In this document: positions 17,788-25,449 of the stretch, piece after piece
Position numbering within the stretch: position 1 is the first letter of the stretch
How the letters are laid out: each line of letters starts with the position of its first letter
Source: Syntrophomonas sp. UBA1368
Lineage (GTDB): Bacteria > Bacillota > Syntrophomonadia > Syntrophomonadales > Syntrophomonadaceae
Assembly (NCBI GenBank): GCA_002305965.1
Contig: DBRM01000032.1
Coordinates: forward strand, 1 to 64,000
Length of the DNA stretch: 64,000 bases
Reading direction: 5' to 3'
Position numbers and translations under genes: made by a program
Notes under the pieces: model-generated
Seen by the model: only the letters and a program-made list of their open reading frames with translations
The model's database searches: none
What the model was told of the DNA's origin: nothing

Positions 17788-18956
17788 TCGGATGTACGAA
17801 GTTGTTGTGCGGAACAGCAACTGTTTCAGAGGTAATCAAATACAATAACGCAGATAGTGTACCGCCGCAATTGTTACAGTTTTCAGACAAGAATCGGCCT
17901 TTAGTGGTATGGAATACCACCAATCGCTGCAACTTAAGATGCAAACATTGCTATATAGACGCTGAGGATCATGATTACCGCAATGAACTCAGCCATGAAG
18001 AAGCGATAGAATTTATCCGTGACCTGGCTGCGATGAAAGCCCCGGTATTATTGTTTTCCGGCGGTGAACCGCTGCTGCGGAAAGATCTTTTTGAACTTGG
18101 TCAGCTGGCTGCAGAGCTGGGGTTAAGACCCGTAATTTCTTCCAATGGCACCTTGATCGACGATGAAACCGCTAAAAAAATCAAGAAAGCCGGTTTTCAA
18201 TATGTTGGGATCAGTATAGATGGCGCACCGGAAACCCATGATGATTTCCGCAATAAAAAAGGTGCTTTTGATGAAGCCATAAAAGGGGTAAAAGCGTGTC
18301 TTAACAACGGTGTCAAAACTGGTTTGCGCTTTACTGTGAATAAGTATAATCAAAAGGATCTGCCGGAAATATTTGATATCATAAAACGTGAAGGGATCCC
18401 GCGTTTTTGCATGTATCATTTGGTCTATGCCGGCCGCGGGGAACAAATGAAAGATATGGATACCACCACCGAGGAAAAAAGAGAAATATTGGAACTGGTG
18501 AGCCGGAAAACCATTGAACTTCACAACCAGGGTGTGGAAGTGGAAATATTGACAACCGATAACCATGCTGATGGAATTTATCTGTTGAATCAGATCCGCA
18601 GCCGTCAGCCGGAAAGAAGTGATGAAATCGTCAGGCTGCTGGAAATGCATGGCGGGTGTTCTGCGGGGACTAAATTTGCCAATGTTGATCCCCAGGGTAA
18701 TGTCCATCCCTGTCAGTTCTGGCAGGATTACTCAGTGGGGAATGTACGGGAAAAGCCGTTCAGTGAGATATGGACATCGGATGATCCGCTGATGATTAAG
18801 CTGCGGGAAAAAGAAAAACATTTGACCGGTAAGTGTGGTCATTGTCAACACAAGGCCCTTTGCGGAGGCTGCCGGATTAGAGCGAAGGCAGTTTACGGAG
18901 ATTTATGGGCAGAAGATCCGGCTTGTTATCTGACTGCCGAAGAATTGAGTAACTAG
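17784..18956 (+). CDS. ahbC: Radical SAM protein of alternative heme synthesis, NirJ1/AhbC type
   Basis: This 390-residue radical SAM enzyme has the 4Fe-4S/SAM motif CNLRCKHC (Cys49, 53, 56) and a SPASM-like C-terminus (CSAGTKFANVDPQGNVHPC, then CGHCQHKALCGGC) for extra clusters. AhbC removes the acetate side chains of 12,18-didecarboxysiroheme to give Fe-coproporphyrin III. Position between cobA-hemD and hemB, with a second radical SAM gene and ahbA/ahbB nearby, fits the siroheme-dependent heme pathway. In heliobacterial nomenclature it is NirJ1. Which of the two radical SAM proteins performs the AhbC and which the AhbD step is inferred from size and order. It is ATGA-coupled to the gene before. 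Confidence 0.85.
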   Translation: MIGCTKLLCGTATVSEVIKYNNADSVPPQLLQFSDKNRPLVVWNTTNRCNLRCKHCYIDAEDHDYRNELSHEEAIEFIRDLAAMKAPVLLFSGGEPLLRKDLFELGQLAAELGLRPVISSNGTLIDDETAKKIKKAGFQYVGISIDGAPETHDDFRNKKGAFDEAIKGVKACLNNGVKTGLRFTVNKYNQKDLPEIFDIIKREGIPRFCMYHLVYAGRGEQMKDMDTTTEEKREILELVSRKTIELHNQGVEVEILTTDNHADGIYLLNQIRSRQPERSDEIVRLLEMHGGCSAGTKFANVDPQGNVHPCQFWQDYSVGNVREKPFSEIWTSDDPLMIKLREKEKHLTGKCGHCQHKALCGGCRIRAKAVYGDLWAEDPACYLTAEELSN

Positions 18957-18971
18957 ATAGGAGGAGATAGG

Positions 18972-19949
18972 ATGTCTTTCCCACAAACACGAATGAGAAG
19001 ATTAAGAAGCAGCGAAAATATACGCCGTTTAGTACGGGAAACTTCCTTATCAGTTGATGACTTTATTTATCCTTTGTTTGTGGTAAGTGAAGAGAATGTA
19101 AAACGGCCTATAAACTCCATGCCGGGGATATGGCAATTTTCTGTGGACAAACTGGCTGTGGAAATTGAAGAAATCGTTTCACTGGGAATTAAAGCAGTGC
19201 TGTTGTTCGGTTTGCCGGATTATAAAGATAATATCGGCAGCGCTTCCTGGCAGGATGAGGGGGTAGTGCAGCGGGCAATAAGAGAGATCAAAACCCTGGC
19301 CCCTGATTTGCTGGTAATAGGTGATGTATGTTTATGTGAATATACTGATCACGGGCATTGTGGTTATATAGAAAATAACCGGGTGGATAATGACCGTACT
19401 TTGGAATTATTAGGCAAGCAGGCCGTATCATATGCCAAAGCGGGTTGTGATATCATTGCACCATCCGATATGATGGATGGCCGGATCGGTTATATCAGAG
19501 AAAAATTGGATAATAATGATTTCAAGGACACAATCATTATGTCATATGCAGCCAAGTATGCTTCTGCCTTTTATGGTCCGTTCCGTGAGGCGGCTGATTC
19601 TGCACCCCAGTTTGGGGACCGGCGGGCTTATCAGATGGATGCAGCCAATGTACGTGAAGCATTAAGGGAAGTGAAACTGGATATCGAAGAAGGTGCTGAT
19701 ATCGTTATGGTAAAGCCTGCCCTGGCTTATCTGGATGTCTTAAGAGCCGTGAAGGATGAATTTCACTTTCCTACTGCCGCCTATAATGTGAGCGGCGAAT
19801 ATTCCATGATCAAAGCGGCGGCACTCAAAGGCTGGATCGATGAAGAGAGAGTCATGATGGAAGTATTGACTTCTATGAAAAGAGCCGGAGCCGACATGAT
19901 AATCACTTATTTTGCCAAAGATGCAGCCCGGTTATTAAACAGTAAATAG
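18972..19949 (+). CDS. hemB: Delta-aminolevulinic acid dehydratase (porphobilinogen synthase)
   Basis: HemB condenses two ALA into porphobilinogen. The Zn-binding cysteines are Cys120, Cys122 and Cys130 (VCLCEYTDHGHC), marking a zinc-type enzyme. The Schiff-base lysines are in MSYAAKYAS and VMVKPALAYLD. The length is 325 residues, as usual. The ATG has AGGAGGAGA upstream. It is placed between the two radical SAM genes, as in Heliobacterium-type clusters. The next gene follows after 54 bases that contain a perfect hairpin. Confidence 0.95.
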   Translation: MSFPQTRMRRLRSSENIRRLVRETSLSVDDFIYPLFVVSEENVKRPINSMPGIWQFSVDKLAVEIEEIVSLGIKAVLLFGLPDYKDNIGSASWQDEGVVQRAIREIKTLAPDLLVIGDVCLCEYTDHGHCGYIENNRVDNDRTLELLGKQAVSYAKAGCDIIAPSDMMDGRIGYIREKLDNNDFKDTIIMSYAAKYASAFYGPFREAADSAPQFGDRRAYQMDAANVREALREVKLDIEEGADIVMVKPALAYLDVLRAVKDEFHFPTAAYNVSGEYSMIKAAALKGWIDEERVMMEVLTSMKRAGADMIITYFAKDAARLLNSK

Positions 19950-19964
19950 AACAAAGGGGGGGAC

Positions 19965-19996
19965 GGTAAGCCGAATACTATTTTATTCGGTTTACC
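19965..19996 (+). promoter_or_regulatory. Thirteen-base-pair hairpin between SD and start codon of the nirJ2 gene
   Basis: GGTAAGCCGAATA (19965-19977) pairs with TATTCGGTTTACC (19984-19996) across the loop CTATTT, with one G-T pair. The only strong SD (AAAGGGGGGG, 19954-19963) lies before the hairpin and the ATG (20004) after it. If the hairpin folds, SD and ATG come to within about 8-9 bases. The element is plain in the sequence; its role in translation is inference. Confidence 0.7.
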
Positions 19997-20003
19997 GGGA
20001 TCA

Positions 20004-21002
20004 ATGCTGGTATCCTGGAATTCTACCAATCAATGTAATATGTTTTGTGACCATTGCTACAGGGAAGCAGGGGCTAAACTTGATGAGGAACTGACCACTG
20101 ATGAAGCGAAAAAGCTTATTCGGGAAATAAAAGCAGCCGGGTTTAAGATCATGATCTTTTCCGGGGGCGAATCGATCATGCGGCCAGATATTTTTGAACT
20201 GGGAAGTTATGCAACTGCATCAGGCTTAAGGGTGGTTCTGGGGACGAATGGAACCTTGATCACTGAGGAAACCGCCCATAAACTTAAAGAATCAGGCTTT
20301 ATGGCGGCCGGCGTGAGCTTGGACAGCCTCGATCCTGAAAAAAACGATCGATTTCGTAAATTGGATAAAGCCCATGATCTAGCCATACAGGGTATGCTAA
20401 ACCTGAAAAAAGCGGGGGTTCCTTTTCAAATCCATACCACAGTGATGGATTGGAATGTGGAGGAACTTGAAGCCATTACCGATTTTGCCATAGAAATTGG
20501 GGCGATGGCACATCATATTTTCTTTCTGGTTCCCACCGGCAGGGCAGTCAATATTGAGGAAGAAGCCTTACGAAAGGTGGAGTACGAGAGGACCATCACC
20601 AGGGTGATGAAGAAACAGACCGAAGTCGATATCGAGATCAAACCCACCTGTGCGCCGCAGTTTATGCGGATCGCCCGGCAAAAGAAAATTCCGGTGCGTT
20701 TTTCCAGAGGTTGTCTGGCCGGCATCAGCTACTGTATCATCAGTCCCAAAGGTAATGTACAGCCTTGCGCTTATTTGGATATAGCGGTGGGCAATGTCAG
20801 GGAAAAGCCTTTTGACGAAATATGGCGCGAAAGCCAAATGTTCAAGGAATTAAGGACCCTGGAATATGAAGGCAAATGCGGTCATTGTGATTATCTGGAC
20901 AGCTGCGGCGGCTGCAGGGCCCGGGCTTATTATTACTCCCAGGGAAATTATATGGCACAGGATGATTGGTGTTTATATAAGCCGCAGGGGGCATGCAAGT
21001 GA
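20004..21002 (+). CDS. ahbD: Radical SAM protein of alternative heme synthesis, NirJ2/AhbD type
   Basis: This 332-residue radical SAM/SPASM protein has CNMFCDHC (Cys11, 15, 18) almost at the N-terminus and auxiliary-cluster cysteines in CLAGISYCIISPKGNVQPC and CGHCDYLDSCGGC. AhbD oxidatively decarboxylates two propionates of Fe-coproporphyrin III, giving heme b, the last step of the siroheme route. The assignment to AhbD rather than AhbC rests on order and family habit. ATG 20004 is the only start codon that fits, because the frame upstream has no other good start, yet the SD is separated from it by a hairpin. The end overlaps ahbA by 10 bases. Confidence 0.83.
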   Translation: MLVSWNSTNQCNMFCDHCYREAGAKLDEELTTDEAKKLIREIKAAGFKIMIFSGGESIMRPDIFELGSYATASGLRVVLGTNGTLITEETAHKLKESGFMAAGVSLDSLDPEKNDRFRKLDKAHDLAIQGMLNLKKAGVPFQIHTTVMDWNVEELEAITDFAIEIGAMAHHIFFLVPTGRAVNIEEEALRKVEYERTITRVMKKQTEVDIEIKPTCAPQFMRIARQKKIPVRFSRGCLAGISYCIISPKGNVQPCAYLDIAVGNVREKPFDEIWRESQMFKELRTLEYEGKCGHCDYLDSCGGCRARAYYYSQGNYMAQDDWCLYKPQGACK

Positions 21003-21463
21003 TGGACTTAACTGCATTGGATAAAGAAGTGTTAAACCGGATCCAAAAAAGTTTCCCGCTGACTGCAACTCCCTATGCGGATCTGGCCTCAGCCATGGGA
21101 GTAAGTGAACAGGAGGTGATGGATAGTATCAGCAAGATGAAAAACGCTGGTATTATTCGAAGGATCGGGGGCATTTTCGACACCCCCAAAATGGGCTTCC
21201 AATCAACCCTGTGTGCTATGCAGGTACCGGAAGACCGGCTGGAAATCGTAGCAGATCTGGTCAATCAGCAAAAAGGAGTGACCCATAATTATCTGCGCGA
21301 AAACCCGGTATTTAATCTTTGGTTTACGTTAACCGCGCCATCAAAATCAAAACTACAGGAAATATTGGACCGGCTGGGTAAAGAAAGTGGACTTAAGGTT
21401 CATAGCATGCCGGCGAAAAAAGTATATAAGATCAAAGCTATTTTCGAGATGGGAGAATCATAG
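20993..21463 (+). CDS. ahbA: Siroheme decarboxylase subunit AhbA (NirD/NirL-like, Lrp-type fold)
   Basis: AhbA and AhbB form the heterodimer that decarboxylates siroheme to 12,18-didecarboxysiroheme. The 156-residue protein has an AsnC/Lrp-like winged helix, LDKEVLNRIQKSFPL...YADLASAMGVSEQEV, followed by IRRIGGIFDTPKMGF, the conserved RRIG/F block of the family. It looks like a DNA-binding protein but in this context is an enzyme. The start overlaps the preceding radical SAM gene, and ahbB follows after 2 bases. A role as a true Lrp regulator is the less likely alternative. Confidence 0.88.
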   Translation: MQVMDLTALDKEVLNRIQKSFPLTATPYADLASAMGVSEQEVMDSISKMKNAGIIRRIGGIFDTPKMGFQSTLCAMQVPEDRLEIVADLVNQQKGVTHNYLRENPVFNLWFTLTAPSKSKLQEILDRLGKESGLKVHSMPAKKVYKIKAIFEMGES

Positions 21464-21465
21464 AA

Positions 21466-21948
21466 TTGGTTGAGAACTGTCGGGAGCATAACGAGATAGA
21501 TAAACAGATCATTGCTTATATCCAGGCTGATCTGCCTTTAGAGTCCAGACCCTTTTTGCCGCTGGCACAAAAGCTGGGTATTTCAGAAGAAGAAATCATT
21601 ATCAGGATCAACAATTTAAAAAACCAATCTTACATGAGGAGATTCGGAGCGATACTGCGGCACCAGAAAGCCGGATATGATTCCAATGCTATGGTAGCCT
21701 GGCTGGTAACAATAACCGAAGCGGACCGGATCGGAAAAATAATGGCTGGATTTAATGAAGTGAGTCATTGCTATTTACGGGACACACCTCCTGAGTTTGG
21801 CTATAATTTATTTACCATGATCCATGCCCGCAGTGAGATGGAATTGCAGAATATCATTGAACGCCTGGTTAAAGCTTCCGGTTTATCGAAATATACCATC
21901 ATCAGGAGTCTGCATGAATATAAAAAGGTCAGCATGATATATTATTAA
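21466..21948 (+). CDS. ahbB: Siroheme decarboxylase subunit AhbB
   Basis: This is the 160-residue partner of AhbA. It shares the fold and has the AhbB-type block YMRRFGAILRHQKAGYDSNAMVAW, where the RRFGA segment and nearby His line the siroheme pocket in characterised homologues. The start is TTG 21466 behind GGGAGAA; no ATG precedes the conserved region. It is translated 2 bases after ahbA, consistent with equal subunit production. hemL follows after 26 bases. Confidence 0.88.
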   Translation: MVENCREHNEIDKQIIAYIQADLPLESRPFLPLAQKLGISEEEIIIRINNLKNQSYMRRFGAILRHQKAGYDSNAMVAWLVTITEADRIGKIMAGFNEVSHCYLRDTPPEFGYNLFTMIHARSEMELQNIIERLVKASGLSKYTIIRSLHEYKKVSMIYY

Positions 21949-21974
21949 TATTGCTTGCTTGAGGGGGAAGACGG

Positions 21975-23273
21975 ATGCTTAAAATGGACAAGTCGCAACA
22001 ATTATTTGCCACTGCCTGTGGTCTGATGCCTGGCGGAGTGAACAGCCCGGTCAGAGCCTTCAAATCGGTGGGGATGGATCCCTTGTTTATAGAGAAGGCC
22101 GCAGGCTGCAGAATATATGATGTAGACCATAATGAATATATTGATTATGTTGGATCCTGGGGGCCTTTGATATTAGGACACAGTCATCCTGAAGTGATTG
22201 AAGCCATCATTAAGGCCGCTGAGAAGGGAACGAGTTATGGTACGCCCTGCCCGGGAGAAGTGGAACTGGCTTCGCTGATCACCGAAGCGATCCCTTCGGT
22301 GGAAAAGATCCGTATGGTCAATTCGGGTACGGAAGCTACCATGAGCGCGATTCGTGTTGCCCGGGCTTATACCGGACGGGATAAGATCGTAAAATTTGCC
22401 GGCTGTTATCATGGACATGGGGACAGTTTCCTGGTTCAGGCGGGTTCAGGCATGCTTACGCTCGGCGCTCCCTCCAGCCCTGGTGTGCCGGCAAGTATTG
22501 CTCAGCATACCCTGGTGGCTGAATACAATGACTTGGCTTCAGTAGAAAAGATTTTTACTGAAGAAGGGAGAAACATAGCTGCTGTGATTGTTGAACCGGT
22601 GGCTGCGAATATGGGCCTGGTGCTGCCCCACCGTGAATTTCTGGCGGGATTGCGTAAAATTACAGAATTGTATGGAAGTGTGCTTATTTTTGATGAAGTG
22701 ATCACCGGATTCAGAACCTGTTATGGCGGTTTTCAGAATTACGTTGGTATTACTCCTGATCTCACTACTCTGGGCAAGATCATTGGAGGCGGTTTGCCGG
22801 TGGGGGCTTACGGCGGGAAAAAAGAATTAATGGATCTGGTTTCCCCGGTAGGAGATGTGTATCAAGCCGGGACCTTGTCAGGGAACCCGCTGGCCATGGC
22901 TGCCGGTGCTGCTACCCTTAAAATCCTGCAGTCCAAAGACTGGTATGAAAGATTGGAAGTGGCAGGATACTTTATGGTTACCAGACTTAAAAAAGTATTT
23001 GAAGATGCAGACCGCTTTTATACCATCAACCGTTTGGGCTCTATGTTCACGATTTTCTTCAATGAACAGGATGAGACCATTGAAGATTATCAGGCGGTAA
23101 AAAGAAGCAATGCGGAAGAATATGGACGGTTTTACCGGCAGCTGCTGGCTGAAGGAATTTATTTGCCGCCTTCCCAGTTTGAAGTTTGTTTTATTTCCTG
23201 TGCCCACGAACTGCAGGATATTGAATTGACTGTCAATGCTTTTATGAGAGCTTTGGAAAAACTTGATGCATAA
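21975..23273 (+). CDS. hemL: Glutamate-1-semialdehyde 2,1-aminomutase
   Basis: This PLP enzyme converts glutamate-1-semialdehyde, made by HemA, into 5-aminolevulinate. The PLP lysine is Lys268 (TLGKIIGGGLPVGAYGG); the PLP phosphate and ring contacts are in NSGTEATMSAIRVARA and IFDEVITGFR. The length of 432 residues is normal. The ATG has GAGGGGGAAG upstream. It is the last gene of the heme operon, so the cluster holds both the first and the last steps. No clear terminator follows; a 344-base gap precedes etfB. Confidence 0.95.
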   Translation: MLKMDKSQQLFATACGLMPGGVNSPVRAFKSVGMDPLFIEKAAGCRIYDVDHNEYIDYVGSWGPLILGHSHPEVIEAIIKAAEKGTSYGTPCPGEVELASLITEAIPSVEKIRMVNSGTEATMSAIRVARAYTGRDKIVKFAGCYHGHGDSFLVQAGSGMLTLGAPSSPGVPASIAQHTLVAEYNDLASVEKIFTEEGRNIAAVIVEPVAANMGLVLPHREFLAGLRKITELYGSVLIFDEVITGFRTCYGGFQNYVGITPDLTTLGKIIGGGLPVGAYGGKKELMDLVSPVGDVYQAGTLSGNPLAMAAGAATLKILQSKDWYERLEVAGYFMVTRLKKVFEDADRFYTINRLGSMFTIFFNEQDETIEDYQAVKRSNAEEYGRFYRQLLAEGIYLPPSQFEVCFISCAHELQDIELTVNAFMRALEKLDA

Positions 23274-23617
23274 ATACTGCCGCCTGCCGTTTTATTTCAC
23301 ACAGTTTGGTGATGTATTGAATTTATGATAAAATTGCAGGAAATTTACTTGTGCTTGTTTCAGGCTGCGCATAACACTTTATTCGATTACACAATAATAA
23401 AGTTTTAATAAATGTAAAAAAGCAGGAAATTTGATCTTGATATCGAAAGTTTAATGTTGATACAAAAAACAGCGATTCTTTTATTTCTAATTACAGGCGG
23501 TAAACTTGCCGTAGGCAAAAAAGATATAAGCGCTTTCTTGGGGGTGGTGGGAAGTCGTATTTTCTTTGGGAGTGAGAGGTATGCTCAAAACTAAAAGTTA
23601 AAAAAGGAGGAATGAAC
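23274..23617. other. Intergenic stretch between hemL and etfB
   Basis: This AT-rich gap of 344 bases has no convincing ORF. It contains a few TTGAT-like boxes and a small hairpin, CTTGCC-GTA-GGCAA (around 23510), followed by AAAAAG. I recognise no riboswitch, terminator or clear promoter, although an etf promoter must lie here or upstream. The last bases carry the SD AAAAAAGGAGG of etfB. Confidence 0.5.
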
Positions 23618-24373
23618 TTGAAAGTTCTCGTGTGTGTTAAGCAAACATTTGACACAGAAGCCAAGATTGAATTGAAGGATGGCAAAATTGCTGAGGCTGG
23701 TATCAATTTAATCATTAATCCTTATGATGAAGTGGCAGTTGAAGGTGCCATTCAGCTTAAGGAAAAAAATGTTGTGAATGAAGTCGTTGTTATTTCAGCC
23801 GGCGCAGACAAAGCCATGGATGCCATCCGCACAGCACTGGCAATGGGTGCTGACAGAGGTATCCTGATCAAACAGGATACTGCAGCTGATGAATATGCAA
23901 GAGCTGTTGCACTGGCAGCTGTAATCAAAGAAGAAAATCCCGAATTGGTATTAGCCGGCCACGTTGCTGCTGACGACGGTTCCTCACAGGTACCCACACG
24001 TATTGCAGAGATTCTTGGCTATCCCCATATCAATGTTATCACTTCGCTTGAAATTGCGGACGGAAAAGTAACCTGCAGCAGTGAAGCAGACGGTGGTACG
24101 CAAGTAACGGAAGTCAGCTTGCCGGCAGTTATTTCCAGCCAGGTAAGCTGGAATGAGCCTCGTTATCCTTCTATGAAAGGTATCATGCAAGCTAAGAAAA
24201 AACCGGTATCAACGGTAGACGCTGTAGCTGCAGACAATAAAATTAAAATTGTGGAATATGCGCTTCCAGCTGCTAAACAAGCCGGTATCAAAATCGAAGA
24301 AGATCCCGATGTAGCAGCTGCTAAATTAGCAGACTGGATCATGAATACTGCGAAAGCTGAAATTAAAAAATAA
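23618..24373 (+). CDS. etfB: Electron transfer flavoprotein, beta subunit
   Basis: EtfB forms a heterodimer with EtfA and carries AMP or a second FAD. The 251-residue protein starts MKVLVCVKQTFDTEAKI, the standard EtfB opening, and has AGHVAADDGSSQVPTRIAEILG, the nucleotide-binding region, near residues 107-130. I chose TTG 23618 because GGAGG lies 7 bases upstream; the ATG two codons earlier touches the SD. EtfA and a membrane oxidoreductase follow, so electrons collected from acyl-CoA or similar dehydrogenases can reach the quinone pool. Whether it bifurcates is not clear from sequence alone. Confidence 0.93.
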   Translation: MKVLVCVKQTFDTEAKIELKDGKIAEAGINLIINPYDEVAVEGAIQLKEKNVVNEVVVISAGADKAMDAIRTALAMGADRGILIKQDTAADEYARAVALAAVIKEENPELVLAGHVAADDGSSQVPTRIAEILGYPHINVITSLEIADGKVTCSSEADGGTQVTEVSLPAVISSQVSWNEPRYPSMKGIMQAKKKPVSTVDAVAADNKIKIVEYALPAAKQAGIKIEEDPDVAAAKLADWIMNTAKAEIKK

Positions 24374-24404
24374 TTTACTTGAATAGTAAAAAGGAGGGTA
24401 ATAG

Positions 24405-25358
24405 ATGGCAGGGACATGGGTATTTGTAGAACAAAAAGACGGTAATATCCGTAAAGTGACCTTTGAAATGCTGGCTGAAGCAAAAAAATTCGGCGATGAA
24501 GTTAGTGCGGTTGTATTTGGTAAAGGTGTAGAAGCTTTAGCTCCCGAATTTGCCAAATACGGAGCCGACAAGGTATATGTAGCTGATGCTGATGTATTTG
24601 GTGAATACAATACCGGCGCTTATGTAGCCCAAATGGTGGCTATGATTGCTGAGTATAAGCCGAATGCAATTATGTTTGCCCATACTTTTAACGGCAGAGA
24701 CTTTGCTTCACGGCTGGCTCAGAAGCTGGAGGCAGGATTGGCCACTGACGTTATAAAAGCAGAAATCAGTGCAGGCAAAGGCTTATTTACCAGAGCAATT
24801 TATGCCGGTAAAGTTTTAGCCAAAGTAGAAATAACCACTGATCCGATTTTAGCCACAATCCGTGCCGGTGTATTTGAAGTGGTTGAGAGTGCCGGAGCAG
24901 GTGCAGTGGTGAAACCTGCTGTAGTTGCTACTGCGGCTGATGTATATCAGACCATCAAAGATTTTAAACCGACAGTATCAGCCCGTCCGGAACTGACTGA
25001 AGCTCCGGTTGTGGTATCTGGCGGACGCGGATGTAAAGGTCCTGAAGGCATCAAAGTTGTGGAACAGCTGGCCGATCTGTTGGGCGCTGCCCTGGGCGGT
25101 TCCAGAGCATCCATAGACTCCGGATGGCTGGGACACGAACTGCAGGTTGGACAAACCGGAAAAGTTGTTAACCCCAATCTGTATATTGCCTGTGGTATTT
25201 CAGGAGCTATCCAGCATCTGGCTGGAATGTCTTCCTCGAAATTCATTGCCTGCATCAACACTGATCCTGAAGCACCGATATTTAATGTTTCAGACTTTGG
25301 TGTAGTTGGAGACTTATTTAAAGTAATACCTCTTACAGTTGATGAATTAAAGAAATAG
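24405..25358 (+). CDS. etfA: Electron transfer flavoprotein, alpha subunit
   Basis: This is the 317-residue FAD-carrying subunit of ETF. The C-terminal FAD domain is clear: VVSGGRGCKGPEGIKVVEQLADLLGAA-LGGSR, GQTGKVVNPNLYIACGISGAIQHLAGM, and INTDPEAPIFNVSDFGVVGD. It has no N-terminal ferredoxin domain. The ATG follows AAAAGGAGGG. It lies 31 bases after etfB. The gene after it is separated by a 13-bp perfect hairpin, which may set the ratio of soluble ETF to the membrane acceptor. Confidence 0.94.
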   Translation: MAGTWVFVEQKDGNIRKVTFEMLAEAKKFGDEVSAVVFGKGVEALAPEFAKYGADKVYVADADVFGEYNTGAYVAQMVAMIAEYKPNAIMFAHTFNGRDFASRLAQKLEAGLATDVIKAEISAGKGLFTRAIYAGKVLAKVEITTDPILATIRAGVFEVVESAGAGAVVKPAVVATAADVYQTIKDFKPTVSARPELTEAPVVVSGGRGCKGPEGIKVVEQLADLLGAALGGSRASIDSGWLGHELQVGQTGKVVNPNLYIACGISGAIQHLAGMSSSKFIACINTDPEAPIFNVSDFGVVGDLFKVIPLTVDELKK

Positions 25359-25379
25359 CAGCTAATGGGGGAATGGGGA

Positions 25380-25410
25380 CACGGGATATATGCATTTCAT
25401 ATATCCCGTG
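25380..25410 (+). promoter_or_regulatory. Perfect intercistronic hairpin between etfA and the oxidoreductase gene
   Basis: CACGGGATATATG (25380-25392) pairs perfectly with CATATATCCCGTG (25398-25410) over a 5-base loop. No T-run follows, so it is not a standard terminator. It more likely blocks 3' exonucleases or marks an RNA processing site (inference). Confidence 0.7.
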
Positions 25411-25449
25411 ACAACCTCTAGGTGTTGATAGAGGAGGGAATAAGATAAT

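Noticed and set aside
18123..18707. 194-codon minus-strand ORF opposite ahbC
   Set aside because: Antisense to a conserved radical SAM gene; the protein has no recognisable features.
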